Below are positions 8,308 to 17,248 of a stretch of DNA of 31,596 bases, piece after piece; the stretch's first letter is position 1; each line of letters starts with the position of its first letter. The notes below the pieces were generated by a model, which had not been told where the DNA came from, did no database searches, and saw nothing but the letters and a program-made list of their open reading frames with translations. The stretch is from a virus. The stretch is from IMG/VR virus record IMGVR_UViG_3300025647_000162, positions 1-31,596 of that record; one strand, 5' to 3'. The position numbers and the translations under genes were made by a program.

Positions 8308-11300
8308 TTAACTTCTCCTTCAGTTCGTTTATTTGTTGTTGTTGTTCTTGAACTGCCTTTATTAATACAGCAGTTAATTTTTCATAATCCAAAGTCTTTA
8401 TTTCTTTATCAAAGTGTTTTTTATCTTTGACAATTTCAGGAATTACTTTTTCTACTTCTTGTGCAATAAATCCAATATCGTGTCTATTGTCTTTTTTCCA
8501 GTCATATTGTTTTGGTTTTAGTTTTAGAATAGTATCTAAACCATAATCAATTTCTTTAATATTTGTTTTTAATCTTTTATCTGATGGTGTTGTAGAAAAT
8601 GCAATAACATCTTGGTCAAAATGTGCATCTCCTCCTGATTCAAAAATAACTCTTTCTGTGCCATTTGGTCTAAATTTCATATCATTAGCACCTATCGTAT
8701 CTATAAATGCTTGACCATTCCATCTTAAAACATCTCCACCATTTATTCTTACATTACCAGCAATATGAAGTTTATCTCCAGGCGATGTAGTTCCTATGCC
8801 GACATTTCCTGATGAGTCTATTTTCATTTTTTCAGTAGCATTAGTCCAAAACTCCATAGCATCAGTAGAATGTTCATAAACTATTGTTCCTCTCCAAGAG
8901 TCATTAGCACCTCTACCATCTGCAAAAGATATTTGTCCATTTCCTGATATAGAATCAGAATAAATTAATAATCCAGTATATCCACCAACACTCGGCCCAC
9001 CAATAATAACTTGATGTCCTGAATTAGCAATAGCACCACTACCTGAAGTTCCAAATTCTGCAATAGCAGCAGTACCATTAGAAGTTGTAGTATATTCTAC
9101 TTGTAACTTAGAATCAGGTGATGTAGTTCCTATACCGACATTACCTGAATCTAAAATTTCTATTGAACCATTACTTCCATAAGTTCCTGCTCTTGTAGCT
9201 AAAGATATTCTACCATCACTTCTTTGTGATATTTCTGCATCATAAGATGCTCTACTATCTCTTAATTCTAATTTTCCTGGACTATCTGTTTGATAAATAT
9301 AAGCAAATCCTTCTGCTACATGTAGCTTTGCACTTGGTGATGTAGTTCCTATACCGACATTACCTGCTGCTGATATTCTCATCTTTTCAGTTTCACTTCC
9401 TGATGCAGAAGTGTTGTACATAGTATAAAATGCTAAAGCAGGTTGAAGATAGCTTGGATTGTTGCCCTCATATACTGTTGCTATTTTAGTAGAATAACTA
9501 CCATCGTCTTTACCCATAGTAACAGCAACACCATTGCCAACAGCACTTGTAGTATCAGTTAAATTGTTTGATAAATGAAGGGCATTTTTTATACTATTTG
9601 TAGCAGTTGCAGCTACTTGTAATTTTTGTGTAGGTGAGTTAGTGCCTATACCGAAATTTCCAGTATGATTGTAATAAGAATTTGTACCATTTCTTGCATC
9701 AAGATTAATAACTGAAGTTCCTGAAGCATTTCTTATATTTATTAATCCACCATCTGTTCCACTATAAATATCTACTGCACCTAATGCACCATTGTGTTCA
9801 AATCTTGCTTGGTCTCCACTTGCACCTTTTACTACAAACTTTTTACTTGGTGAGTTAGTTCCTATACCGACTCGTTCTGCACTACCATCTATAAATAAAT
9901 TAGTTACATAAGCACTACCAGCACTATTTAAGTTTTGAAATATAGTATCTTTACCTGCTGTGAAATTTGCAATATAAAAATTATCTTCATAAGAATATAA
10001 AACTCCATCTCCACCTGCACCGAATTTAAGGTATTGTAAATCATTAGGAATTTCAATATGTCCTGTGGTATCTTTAATTTTAAATCTTGTTGCTACACCA
10101 TTTTCATCTATTATAAAATCTCCATTTAGGGCATATACATCATAAGTATTGGTAGTAGTGATTAATCTATTATAAGCACCATAACCTGCTGCTGTTGATT
10201 CTGTTCTAAATACTGCACTACCATTAGCATAATTTCTTAAAGAACCATTAACATCTAATTTATATCCAGGTGTTGTAGTTCCTATACCGACATTACCTGC
10301 TGAGTCTATTCTTAATCTTTCAGAAGCAGAAGAAGCACCACTTGCTTTTGTAAACAATCTCATTTCAGATGGTACTGTTCCATCAGAATTAGCAACAATA
10401 TCTGTTGTTTTTGTATATGGACTTCCTTGCGATTGATATGATGTAATTAATACACCTGCACCTGCAGAAGTATAAGTTTTATAAGCACTAAGTCCAATTT
10501 CATATATATGTAATTTTTCTAAAGGTGAGGTAGTTCCTATACCGACTGAGCCAGGAATATATACATCTCCATCATCTTGAAATTCTGCTAAAGAAGTTCC
10601 ACCATAATTTTTAATTCTAAATGTTCCACCACTAATAAGATTTTGAATATTAGATGCTTGTAAATAATTACTTGAAGAAGATATTTTTATATTACCTGAT
10701 ACTTCCAACTTTTCACCAGGTGATGCAGTTCCTATACCTACCCTTGAAGTACTATCTACTACTAAAGTATCACTTCCTGCACCATCTTTAATTTTTACTG
10801 GTGTTGCAGGTACTGAAGCATCATAAAAACTAAACCAATTATTAGTTGCATCATACCCAATATTCCAAGCTACATCAGTGTTTTCTTTAAAATGTATTCT
10901 TGTATTATTAGTATCACTTCTTAATTGTAATATTGCATTACTACCACTTCTATTTATTTCTAATTGTCCTGCACTATAAGTTAATTCTGACTCTACATCT
11001 ATTGTAGTGCTACTACCATAAGTCAATACTCCATTAGCAGTTGAGCCATTGTAGGTGAGTCCTGCAGTTCCATTTTCCCAAAAACCAGTACCAAAGTTGT
11101 AAATCAATGCTTGGTTAGCACTTGGAGAAGTAATTGTAACATCAGATAAATTACCAATAGGAATATCAATATTAGCACTACCATCAAAAGCAACTCCTGC
11201 AATATTTCTTGCAGTTCCTAATTTGGTAGCAGTAGAAGCATTGCCTGATAATGCCCCATAAAATGTGGTAGCTTGAACACTACCTTCTGTATAAGTAATA

Positions 11301-13669
11301 TCTCCAGTAGCATCGGCAGTTGCTGTGGTTGTTCCCAATACCCATCTGTCTTGAGATTCGTCCCAAATAATCATTGCATTATCGCCTGTGCTACCTCGTT
11401 CTATAATAATTCCTGAATCGTTAGAATTAGAAGCAACTCCTTGATTGAGTTCAATAATATTATCAGTAACTTTTAAATTAGTAGTATCTAAAGTGGTGGT
11501 TGTTCCATTAACTGTTAAATCACCACTAAGAGTTAGATTAACACCAGTAGCAGTTCCTGTAAAAGCAGGGGAAGCTAAGGTTTTATTACTTAAAGTATCT
11601 GTGCTTGTTGTGGTTATAAATCCTGCATCGTTATTTAAAATACTTAAAGGAATTTCATTTGCAGGTTTTTTTGATTCTGTAGTTCCATCTAATACAATAA
11701 ATTGGTCTGTGCCTACCATAGCAATACCATTCATATCAGTTGCTTCATTTAAATCTACATCAATCGTAATACTACCTGATGATGTGATTGGTCCACCTGA
11801 TACATCAATTAAGCTACCTGGAGTAATCCCTACACTGGTTACTGTTCCTGTTGTAGTGCTATAACCATAGGATAATATTCTATCATCAATCGCAGCAGAA
11901 GTCATAAGAGTTGTATCATTGTCTGCAAATACTTCTGCACTTGTTGTTAAAGAACCAGCTGCAAGTTCTGATACAGTTAATCCAGTAACAGACAATGTTT
12001 GACTATGTGCTCCTGAAGTAGTACTTACTGTTCCAGTTAAACCTGTTCCTGCAGTAATGCTAACTGAAGTAATATCTCCAGTGTTATTAGTAAAAGGCAA
12101 ATCACCTACATTTGTTTTAACTATACTTGTTGAAGAATTATCATATAGCATTATTTGGTCATTTGTTGTATCAACAGCATCAGCTAGAGAAGTTAATCCA
12201 TTTATATCTACTTCAATACTATCTGCATTAACTGTAATACCAGTACCAGCTCCAACATTTAAACTTCCTGTAGTAGTTATTGAACCAGTTAATCCATTTC
12301 CACCTGTGACACTAGTTACTGTACCAGTGCCATATCCATATTCTTCAATTTTAGATTCTGTAGCTAATGCAGTTAAAATTCTTGAATCATTTAATGTAGG
12401 AGGAGTGCCAGAATTAAATTCTGTATCTGTAATAATAACATCAGCATCAAAATTAGAAAGTGCTAAAGAACCAACTGATATTGTTCTTGCGACTGCTCCT
12501 GTATAATTTGTTCCTGAACTAAAATTAAGACCACTTCCAACTGTTAATGCCCCTAAAGTTCCACCTAAAGAAACACCACTAATAGTATAAGCTGCTAATT
12601 TAGTAATTGTAATTGCAGCATCACTTGCTATATCTCCATCTTCAATAACACCTGCACTTATAGCAGTAGATAAAGATACATTTCCTGTTCCGTCAAAACT
12701 AACACCACCTGCAGTTATTTCTCCTGTTAAAGTAAAGGTTCTTGCAGTTTCTAAAGCTGTTGCTGTAGAAGCATTCCCTTCTAATTCAGCAACTAATGTT
12801 CCAGTAGTATATCCTGTTCCAAGTACATTAACTGTTGAAGTAGGCTCAGTTTGTAAATCTTTAAATAGCTTAAACTTACCACTATCATCAGCATCTCTAA
12901 ATAATCCAGCATATAAATCTTGTGAGCCACTGGTATCATATAAACCATAAAAACCAATATCAACTGTATCTGATGCACTATTAGCTTTTGCTAATTTTAT
13001 CAGTGGGTCTTGAACAGCAAGAGTGTCAGTGTCAATAGTAATGGTTGTTCCATTAACAATTAAATTACCTGATAAAGTAAGATTAGCAGCATTTGTTGTA
13101 CCAGTAAAAGTAGGAGATGCAAAGATAGTTGCAGTATCAACAGCTATATCATCTGCATTAACTGTAATACCAGTTCCTGCTCCAACATTTAGTGTTGTAC
13201 TTGAACCTAAAGAAACTGAACCACCATCTGTTAATCCACTTCCAGCAGTTACTGTAATAGAGCTATTTGTTAAAGAACTATTTCCTATATTTGTTAAAGT
13301 ATTACTTGAACCACTAATAGTTTTATTAGTTAGGGTTTGTGTGCCTGTTAAAGTAGCAACAGTAGAATCAATAGAAAGTGTAACTGGTCCTGATGCTCCA
13401 CCACCACTTAGTCCAGTAGATGCAATAACAGCAGTAATATCACCACTAGGTTCAGTAGTTGGAGTAGAAATAGTAATTGCTGAAAGTGCTTTTGTTCCTT
13501 GCTCTGAATATCTTGTTTCGTAGACAACGCCATTTCTTTTTTCTTGTTTGACAAGTTGACCTTTCTCAAGAAATGAGATTGACTCTCCTTCTCTTATGGT
13601 ATTTCTAGATGGTCTTACCTTAAAAAAGGAGTCAACATTATTGACGTTATGTTCTCCTGATTTTGGCAT
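8300..13669 (-). CDS. Long tail fibre with C-terminal S74 intramolecular chaperone
   Basis: 1789 residues; the largest complete gene here. The N-terminal half is Thr/Ser/Gly-rich beta repeats, including two copies of GAGTGITVNAD and paired LTLSGxLxVNGTT blocks typical of trimeric fibres. The second half has eight copies of the VGIGTxSPxxKL repeat. The C-terminus is a peptidase S74 (endosialidase-type) chaperone: SDKRLKTNI at 1696-1704, then DIGFIAQEVEKVIPEIV and a terminal Gln-rich coiled coil. In this family a Ser and a Lys five residues later cut the chaperone off after trimer folding; here these are S1696 and K1701, so about 94 residues would be released. The start overlaps the previous stop as TAATG. 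The N-terminus should attach to the tail and the distal part should bind the host. The ligand cannot be read from sequence. Confidence 0.93.
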   Translation of the reverse strand: MPKSGEHNVNNVDSFFKVRPSRNTIREGESISFLEKGQLVKQEKRNGVVYETRYSEQGTKALSAITISTPTTEPSGDITAVIASTGLSGGGASGPVTLSIDSTVATLTGTQTLTNKTISGSSNTLTNIGNSSLTNSSITVTAGSGLTDGGSVSLGSSTTLNVGAGTGITVNADDIAVDTATIFASPTFTGTTNAANLTLSGNLIVNGTTITIDTDTLAVQDPLIKLAKANSASDTVDIGFYGLYDTSGSQDLYAGLFRDADDSGKFKLFKDLQTEPTSTVNVLGTGYTTGTLVAELEGNASTATALETARTFTLTGEITAGGVSFDGTGNVSLSTAISAGVIEDGDIASDAAITITKLAAYTISGVSLGGTLGALTVGSGLNFSSGTNYTGAVARTISVGSLALSNFDADVIITDTEFNSGTPPTLNDSRILTALATESKIEEYGYGTGTVTSVTGGNGLTGSITTTGSLNVGAGTGITVNADSIEVDINGLTSLADAVDTTNDQIMLYDNSSTSIVKTNVGDLPFTNNTGDITSVSITAGTGLTGTVSTTSGAHSQTLSVTGLTVSELAAGSLTTSAEVFADNDTTLMTSAAIDDRILSYGYSTTTGTVTSVGITPGSLIDVSGGPITSSGSITIDVDLNEATDMNGIAMVGTDQFIVLDGTTESKKPANEIPLSILNNDAGFITTTSTDTLSNKTLASPAFTGTATGVNLTLSGDLTVNGTTTTLDTTNLKVTDNIIELNQGVASNSNDSGIIIERGSTGDNAMIIWDESQDRWVLGTTTATADATGDITYTEGSVQATTFYGALSGNASTATKLGTARNIAGVAFDGSANIDIPIGNLSDVTITSPSANQALIYNFGTGFWENGTAGLTYNGSTANGVLTYGSSTTIDVESELTYSAGQLEINRSGSNAILQLRSDTNNTRIHFKENTDVAWNIGYDATNNWFSFYDASVPATPVKIKDGAGSDTLVVDSTSRVGIGTASPGEKLEVSGNIKISSSSNYLQASNIQNLISGGTFRIKNYGGTSLAEFQDDGDVYIPGSVGIGTTSPLEKLHIYEIGLSAYKTYTSAGAGVLITSYQSQGSPYTKTTDIVANSDGTVPSEMRLFTKASGASSASERLRIDSAGNVGIGTTTPGYKLDVNGSLRNYANGSAVFRTESTAAGYGAYNRLITTTNTYDVYALNGDFIIDENGVATRFKIKDTTGHIEIPNDLQYLKFGAGGDGVLYSYEDNFYIANFTAGKDTIFQNLNSAGSAYVTNLFIDGSAERVGIGTNSPSKKFVVKGASGDQARFEHNGALGAVDIYSGTDGGLINIRNASGTSVINLDARNGTNSYYNHTGNFGIGTNSPTQKLQVAATATNSIKNALHLSNNLTDTTSAVGNGVAVTMGKDDGSYSTKIATVYEGNNPSYLQPALAFYTMYNTSASGSETEKMRISAAGNVGIGTTSPSAKLHVAEGFAYIYQTDSPGKLELRDSRASYDAEISQRSDGRISLATRAGTYGSNGSIEILDSGNVGIGTTSPDSKLQVEYTTTSNGTAAIAEFGTSGSGAIANSGHQVIIGGPSVGGYTGLLIYSDSISGNGQISFADGRGANDSWRGTIVYEHSTDAMEFWTNATEKMKIDSSGNVGIGTTSPGDKLHIAGNVRINGGDVLRWNGQAFIDTIGANDMKFRPNGTERVIFESGGDAHFDQDVIAFSTTPSDKRLKTNIKEIDYGLDTILKLKPKQYDWKKDNRHDIGFIAQEVEKVIPEIVKDKKHFDKEIKTLDYEKLTAVLIKAVQEQQQQINELKEKLNG
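8582..8584 (-). other. Predicted S74 self-cleavage site (codon of S1696)
   Basis: The codon for the catalytic serine of the S74 motif SDKRLK lies here. By analogy with the endosialidase C-terminal chaperone, cleavage occurs just before this serine, using the Ser and the Lys five positions later. Both residues are present. Confidence 0.6.
8781..10746. repeat. Eight dispersed copies of a VGIGTxSP-coding repeat in the tail fibre gene
   Basis: Near-identical DNA copies with the core GTAGTTCCTATACCGACATT (plus strand) begin at about 8781, 9117, 9335, 9633, 9849, 10269, 10524 and 10719. Each encodes a VGIGTxSP turn followed by xxKL and marks the boundary of a fibre module. Spacing varies (about 195-420 bases), so modules between the repeats differ in length while the junction sequence stays constant at the DNA level. 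Confidence 0.85.
12221..13190. repeat. Pair of DNA repeats encoding GAGTGITVNAD
   Basis: The segments at 12221-12280 and 13151-13190 share ATCTGCATTAACTGTAATAC and further matching bases. They encode the same GAGTGITVNAD motif about 310 residues apart in the N-terminal half of the fibre, indicating duplication of a fibre module. Confidence 0.7.
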
Positions 13670-16065
13670 TATGAAGGTCTCTTATTAGTTTGTCTATAAT
13701 CTATATTAATATCATTAATAGTAATTGCACCATCAGCAGTTAATTCAAAAGCCATTGATTCACAATTTCTATCTGCTGAGTCTATTGTAAATTCTTTAAT
13801 CACATAGTCTGTACCTAAAGAAACTGCAGGATTTCCATCTGTAGCTGTAGCAAAAGTTGTTTCTCCATCATTAGCATATTTAAGAGTTAATGTAGTTCCA
13901 CTTCCTTTTGCAGTAACAAATACTCTATTAACTCTTTTTACTAATCCAGGATTACCAAAATCTAAATCTTTTGTTTTTAAATCTATATTGTTTGTTCCTG
14001 TATCACCTGTTAATAACATTACTGTTTTAGCATTAACTGAACCATATTCTATGAAATATAGACCATCAGATGTCTGAACAAAGTTTGACATTCCACCAGT
14101 CATAGATTTTGTTACAGACCATCCTTGTGTTTGAAAATCATATACAAGGAAATCATCTGTTGCACTTGTATCTTGACATACAACTAATTGTTTATATTTA
14201 GAATTATAACCTATAGCTGGTCTTTCTCCTGAATTATTTCTAAATGTATTATCGTCTAAAAATAATGATAGTTCTTTAGGAGCACTTGTACCATCAAATA
14301 AATACACTCCATCATCATTTACCCAACATACACCAAATGGTGTCTTACATACTGATTCTTGAGTTCTACATCCTACACCTTCGTATTCTGCTTCTAAATA
14401 CCATCCTGCATCTGAAGTAGAAGATACATTAATAATGTATAGTTTCTTCTGTTTAAACGCTAGCACTCTATTTCCTAAACTATGTAATCCTGTGAATGAG
14501 TCTCCATCACTAATACCAATATCTAAATAATATGAATCAGGAAATGTTGCAAATTGATTTACTGGAGAATAATAAACTCTATCATCATAAACCACATCAT
14601 TTTTTCTTACATTCGCAATCCATGCTCTTCTTGAACAGATAGTAGCTGCTTTATATCCACCTTTATCTCCTAAATTAATACTTTTTTCTTCTTGAGAATA
14701 TCCGTTAATACTTTCATAAGTATCTAATGCTGGTCTTAGTATTCTTAATTGGTTTTGTAAATAAGCTGTATTACCAGCACTACCATAAGTAGAGCTTGCA
14801 TGCCATGCTTCAAAATCTTCAAATAAATTTCTTCTTGCTCCTCTTTCATAGTCTACATCTAAAAATAAAATGTATCTATCATTTGAATCTTTAATTCTAG
14901 TATATATTCTTACACCTTTTTCATTTTTTCTAAAAGCACTAGCAGTATTAAATTTAATATCAACATCATCAAAGAATTGACCTGATGCTATAGTAGCATG
15001 ACTTAAAGCAGTATCAAAAACATGAGGTAATGTTTCATTACCACCATAATCTACTATAGTATAAGAAAACTCATAAATCCCTTCTTCCCATGCACCTCCA
15101 CCAGCTGGTTCATCACTAGATTGTTGTAATGTACTATCAGTTCCTGCAATGTGTGACCTTATAGAAGTACTAAATTGACCTCTATTAGCAAAGAATGATG
15201 TTACTCCACCTGAAAAAGTAGGAGCAATAGAAACAACCATAATTTCACCATTTAAATATATTTTAGTATTAACTGTGAATAAAGAACTAGCATCATTTCC
15301 ACTAGCTGTTGTTACTTTCACTAATGAAACAAATTCAGTACCTGATAAATCTGCTTGCAAATATACTGCTTCACCTGTTGCTTCAAAGTCTGATAAAGAT
15401 GATTGAGTAGGAGAACTATTAAATCCTAATCTAAATTCACCAGCTGCAGAAGCAGTACTTAAACTAACAGTAGTTTCATTTTCTATTGCTTCAAAAATTG
15501 CATCAGTAGTACTTGATGGACCTGAATCTCCAGATACCCATTCTGCATTTACTGGTTGATTAAATCTTTCTTTTGATACTAATTGTATAGATTTTTGCGT
15601 ATATGAACCAGTAGCATCTACTCTATCTTTATCTGCAATATACAACACTCCATCAACATAATAGTACACTGGTTCAAATGTTGCATCACCAGTCATAGTA
15701 ATAGCATTACTAGTATCTCCATCAGTAAAATCTCCAGTTGTATTATAGGTTCTATATAAAAATTCTATATCAGTTCCATCTGGATATGCTATAATTTGTG
15801 TTGCTGTTTGTGTTACTGGTGCTGATGAATCACTAATATCATAATCATGATTATAAATAAAAGCACCATTACCATAATTACCAGTAGTAGTTTTATTAAA
15901 TCCTGTTAATTTACTATCTGCGTCTTTACTGGATTGTACTAATCCTACATTAGACAAAATAACATTATCTGCTAATTGTACCTGATTAGGTGCAATATCC
16001 CTAGGAGAGGACTTAGTATTAAGTCCTCCACTAAAGTTATTTAATTGTAGGGATGCTCTAGGCAC
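13669..16065 (-). CDS. Tail hub/nozzle-like structural protein, GTG start
   Basis: 798 residues. It starts LQLNNFSGGLNTKSSPRDI, a pattern seen in large tail proteins of short-tailed phages. The body is rich in beta strands and aromatic residues, with segments such as RAWIANVRKNDVVYDDRVYY, PVNQFATFPDSYYLDI and LHSLGNRVLAFKQKKLYII that suggest propeller-like blades (about 440-690). A small beta domain is inserted at about 237-310 (see findings). The start is GTG at 16065: the conserved N-terminus begins exactly there and there is no nearby ATG. Its own SD is poor, and the codon directly follows the stop of a 10-residue micro-ORF with a strong SD, so translation may be coupled. Directly upstream of the tail fibre gene, it probably forms the tail nozzle or hub to which the fibre attaches. 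Confidence 0.85.
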   Translation of the reverse strand: MPRASLQLNNFSGGLNTKSSPRDIAPNQVQLADNVILSNVGLVQSSKDADSKLTGFNKTTTGNYGNGAFIYNHDYDISDSSAPVTQTATQIIAYPDGTDIEFLYRTYNTTGDFTDGDTSNAITMTGDATFEPVYYYVDGVLYIADKDRVDATGSYTQKSIQLVSKERFNQPVNAEWVSGDSGPSSTTDAIFEAIENETTVSLSTASAAGEFRLGFNSSPTQSSLSDFEATGEAVYLQADLSGTEFVSLVKVTTASGNDASSLFTVNTKIYLNGEIMVVSIAPTFSGGVTSFFANRGQFSTSIRSHIAGTDSTLQQSSDEPAGGGAWEEGIYEFSYTIVDYGGNETLPHVFDTALSHATIASGQFFDDVDIKFNTASAFRKNEKGVRIYTRIKDSNDRYILFLDVDYERGARRNLFEDFEAWHASSTYGSAGNTAYLQNQLRILRPALDTYESINGYSQEEKSINLGDKGGYKAATICSRRAWIANVRKNDVVYDDRVYYSPVNQFATFPDSYYLDIGISDGDSFTGLHSLGNRVLAFKQKKLYIINVSSTSDAGWYLEAEYEGVGCRTQESVCKTPFGVCWVNDDGVYLFDGTSAPKELSLFLDDNTFRNNSGERPAIGYNSKYKQLVVCQDTSATDDFLVYDFQTQGWSVTKSMTGGMSNFVQTSDGLYFIEYGSVNAKTVMLLTGDTGTNNIDLKTKDLDFGNPGLVKRVNRVFVTAKGSGTTLTLKYANDGETTFATATDGNPAVSLGTDYVIKEFTIDSADRNCESMAFELTADGAITINDINIDYRQTNKRPS

Positions 16066-16098
16066 TTAACAGCACCCACAGTTACATTCGCAATTCAT
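16066..16098 (-). CDS. Cysteine-rich micro-ORF (10 residues) abutting the tail hub start
   Basis: It encodes MNCECNCGCC and then TAA, with five cysteines in ten residues. An excellent SD (AGGAGATAAC directly before ATG) lies upstream, while the following GTG of the tail hub gene touches the TAA with no gap and lacks a good SD of its own. This arrangement suggests a leader peptide that delivers ribosomes to the GTG. The C-x-C-x-C-x-CC pattern could also bind a metal. Whether the peptide is stable is unknown. Confidence 0.5.
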   Translation of the reverse strand: MNCECNCGCC

Positions 16099-16106
16099 GT
16101 TATCTC

Positions 16107-16262
16107 CTATTTGCTTAAGGTTTTTTTAACTTCATCCCAAAGCTTGTCATCTAACTTATTAGAAGATTTAGCTACTAGCCAGTCTCCTAAATGTAGAAGG
16201 ATAGCTTTGATGAATTTTTCAGTACCTAACCCAGTTAGGATTTTGCTGATTACTAAGTTCAT
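16107..16262 (-). CDS. Small protein of 51 residues, unknown
   Basis: The ORF starts at the ATG at 16262 with GGAGATAAT just before it, a strong SD, and ends with TAG. It encodes MNLVISKILTGLGTEKFIKA, then a hydrophobic helix (ILLHLGDWLVA, about 21-31) and a charged helical tail with DDKLWDEVKK. The first 31 residues are amphipathic to hydrophobic and could associate with a membrane. It sits between a small basic protein gene and the Cys-rich micro-ORF. The strong SD and coding fit support a real gene, but I do not recognise the family. Confidence 0.75.
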   Translation of the reverse strand: MNLVISKILTGLGTEKFIKAILLHLGDWLVAKSSNKLDDKLWDEVKKTLSK

Positions 16263-16272
16263 ATTATCTCCT

Positions 16273-16575
16273 TTACCATTTAACTTTATCTGCCCAATAA
16301 GCTGCAGACATTTTACCTTTTGCTATATTCTTAGCGTGTCTTGCCTTGAAACTTTTTCTTCTAGCTTTTTGTTTAGCAGATTCACCTTTTTTAGGTTTAC
16401 CTGCAGTTTTTACTCCTTGTTGTCCAAAACGTATAGTCTTTACTTTATCGCCTTCTTTAGCTACAACAATGTGTGACTTTTTAGGATGATTAGGAGTACG
16501 TTTAGGTTTATTATAACCAGATACACCAGCTCTTGATAAACGAGGGTCTTTTTTTGATGTTTTTTTAGTTGCCAT
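16273..16575 (-). CDS. Small basic protein, DUF5872-like
   Basis: 100 residues, very rich in Lys and Arg. The C-terminal part (FGQQGVKTAGKPKKGESAKQ, then RRKSFKARHAKNIAKGKMSA and AYWADKVKW) matches my memory of the DUF5872 family, a conserved small protein of unknown function found in many phages and giant viruses. The charge suggests a nucleic acid-binding or DNA-packing role, and it may be a virion component. It starts 11 bases inside the end of the preceding gene. The family name is recalled, not searched. Confidence 0.8.
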   Translation of the reverse strand: MATKKTSKKDPRLSRAGVSGYNKPKRTPNHPKKSHIVVAKEGDKVKTIRFGQQGVKTAGKPKKGESAKQKARRKSFKARHAKNIAKGKMSAAYWADKVKW

Positions 16576-16942
16576 AATTCTTTATTTCTGCTTCTACTTT
16601 TCTTAATATTTCTTCTTCACTAAACTTCATTGTTAAATTAGCTTCAAATCTTTTTTGCTCAACACCATTCTTAAATATAATCACAGTAGGAACTACACGA
16701 ATATCCCATTCTTTCTGCAATAATGCTCCTATATTCTTATCTGATAAATCAATATAAGCTGTATAACAGTTCTCTAGTTTTTCTAATGGTATTCTATTAT
16801 TCCAGTTCCAAGATGCGTTTACTTCTATTACAGAACAAAACTCATTCTTCATTAACTGTATTTCTTGCAATGTACTAAGTGTAGGTGTTTGTGCCTTTAC
16901 ACTTGTTAGTAACAGTGCTAAGAATAATATTATTTTTTTCAT
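16565..16942 (-). CDS. Secreted thioredoxin-fold protein lacking the CxxC active site
   Basis: 125 residues. Residues 1-17 form a classical signal peptide (MKKIILFLALLLTSVKA, with cleavage likely before Q18), so the product should be exported to the periplasm. The mature part follows a thioredoxin layout: beta strand VIEVNASW, helix, strand TAYIDLSD, helix, then VVPTVIIFKNG with the conserved cis-proline (P85), and a final helix. The active-site position reads W45-N-W-N-N49 instead of WCxxC, so the redox pair is missing. Two other cysteines (C36, C59) remain. It is therefore probably a binding or chaperone-type thioredoxin relative, not an oxidoreductase. AGAGG lies about 5 bases before the ATG. 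It lies next to two membrane proteins, so an envelope role during entry or lysis is possible. Confidence 0.8.
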   Translation of the reverse strand: MKKIILFLALLLTSVKAQTPTLSTLQEIQLMKNEFCSVIEVNASWNWNNRIPLEKLENCYTAYIDLSDKNIGALLQKEWDIRVVPTVIIFKNGVEQKRFEANLTMKFSEEEILRKVEAEIKNYGN

Positions 16943-16950
16943 AGTAACCT

Positions 16951-17247
16951 CTATTTGCTGTTCATATCAATCAGTGTCTGAGTTATAGCTTTAGTATCTT
17001 CTTTAATATCATCTACTTTTTCTTCTAACTTTTCCACTTTAGATTCTGTATTTACAATAGAATTACGAATCATTTGGTCTTTCAAATCGTATTCCATTCT
17101 TGACACAGGAGGCTCTGGTAATTCTTTAGCTTCTTCTATTTCTGCTTTTAAAGAGTACCACATACCAACTACCATAGCGATGGTAACAACAATGCTAATA
17201 CCTGTTTCAATGCTGATTGTAAATTTACTTTCTTTATTAATTTCCAC
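16951..17247 (-). CDS. N-terminal membrane anchor plus coiled-coil protein; lysis candidate
   Basis: 98 residues starting with GTG at 17247; GGAG lies 6 bases before it and no ATG start fits better. Residues about 10-32 form one hydrophobic transmembrane segment (ISIETGISIVVTIAMVVGMW), followed by an acidic and basic coiled coil to the end (VEKLEEKVDDIKEDTKAI). One anchor with a soluble coiled coil can be seen in holin-like or spanin-like proteins, but no family motif is visible. It forms a pair with the neighbouring gene, whose coiled coil and anchor are in the opposite order. Confidence 0.75.
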   Translation of the reverse strand: MEINKESKFTISIETGISIVVTIAMVVGMWYSLKAEIEEAKELPEPPVSRMEYDLKDQMIRNSIVNTESKVEKLEEKVDDIKEDTKAITQTLIDMNSK

Positions 17248-17248
17248 C

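Noticed and set aside
11445-13523. Long plus-strand ORFs (139, 149 and 166 codons) in the tail fibre region
   Set aside because: They are antisense to the repetitive Thr/Gly/Val-rich fibre and read as low-complexity Val/Pro/Ser strings.
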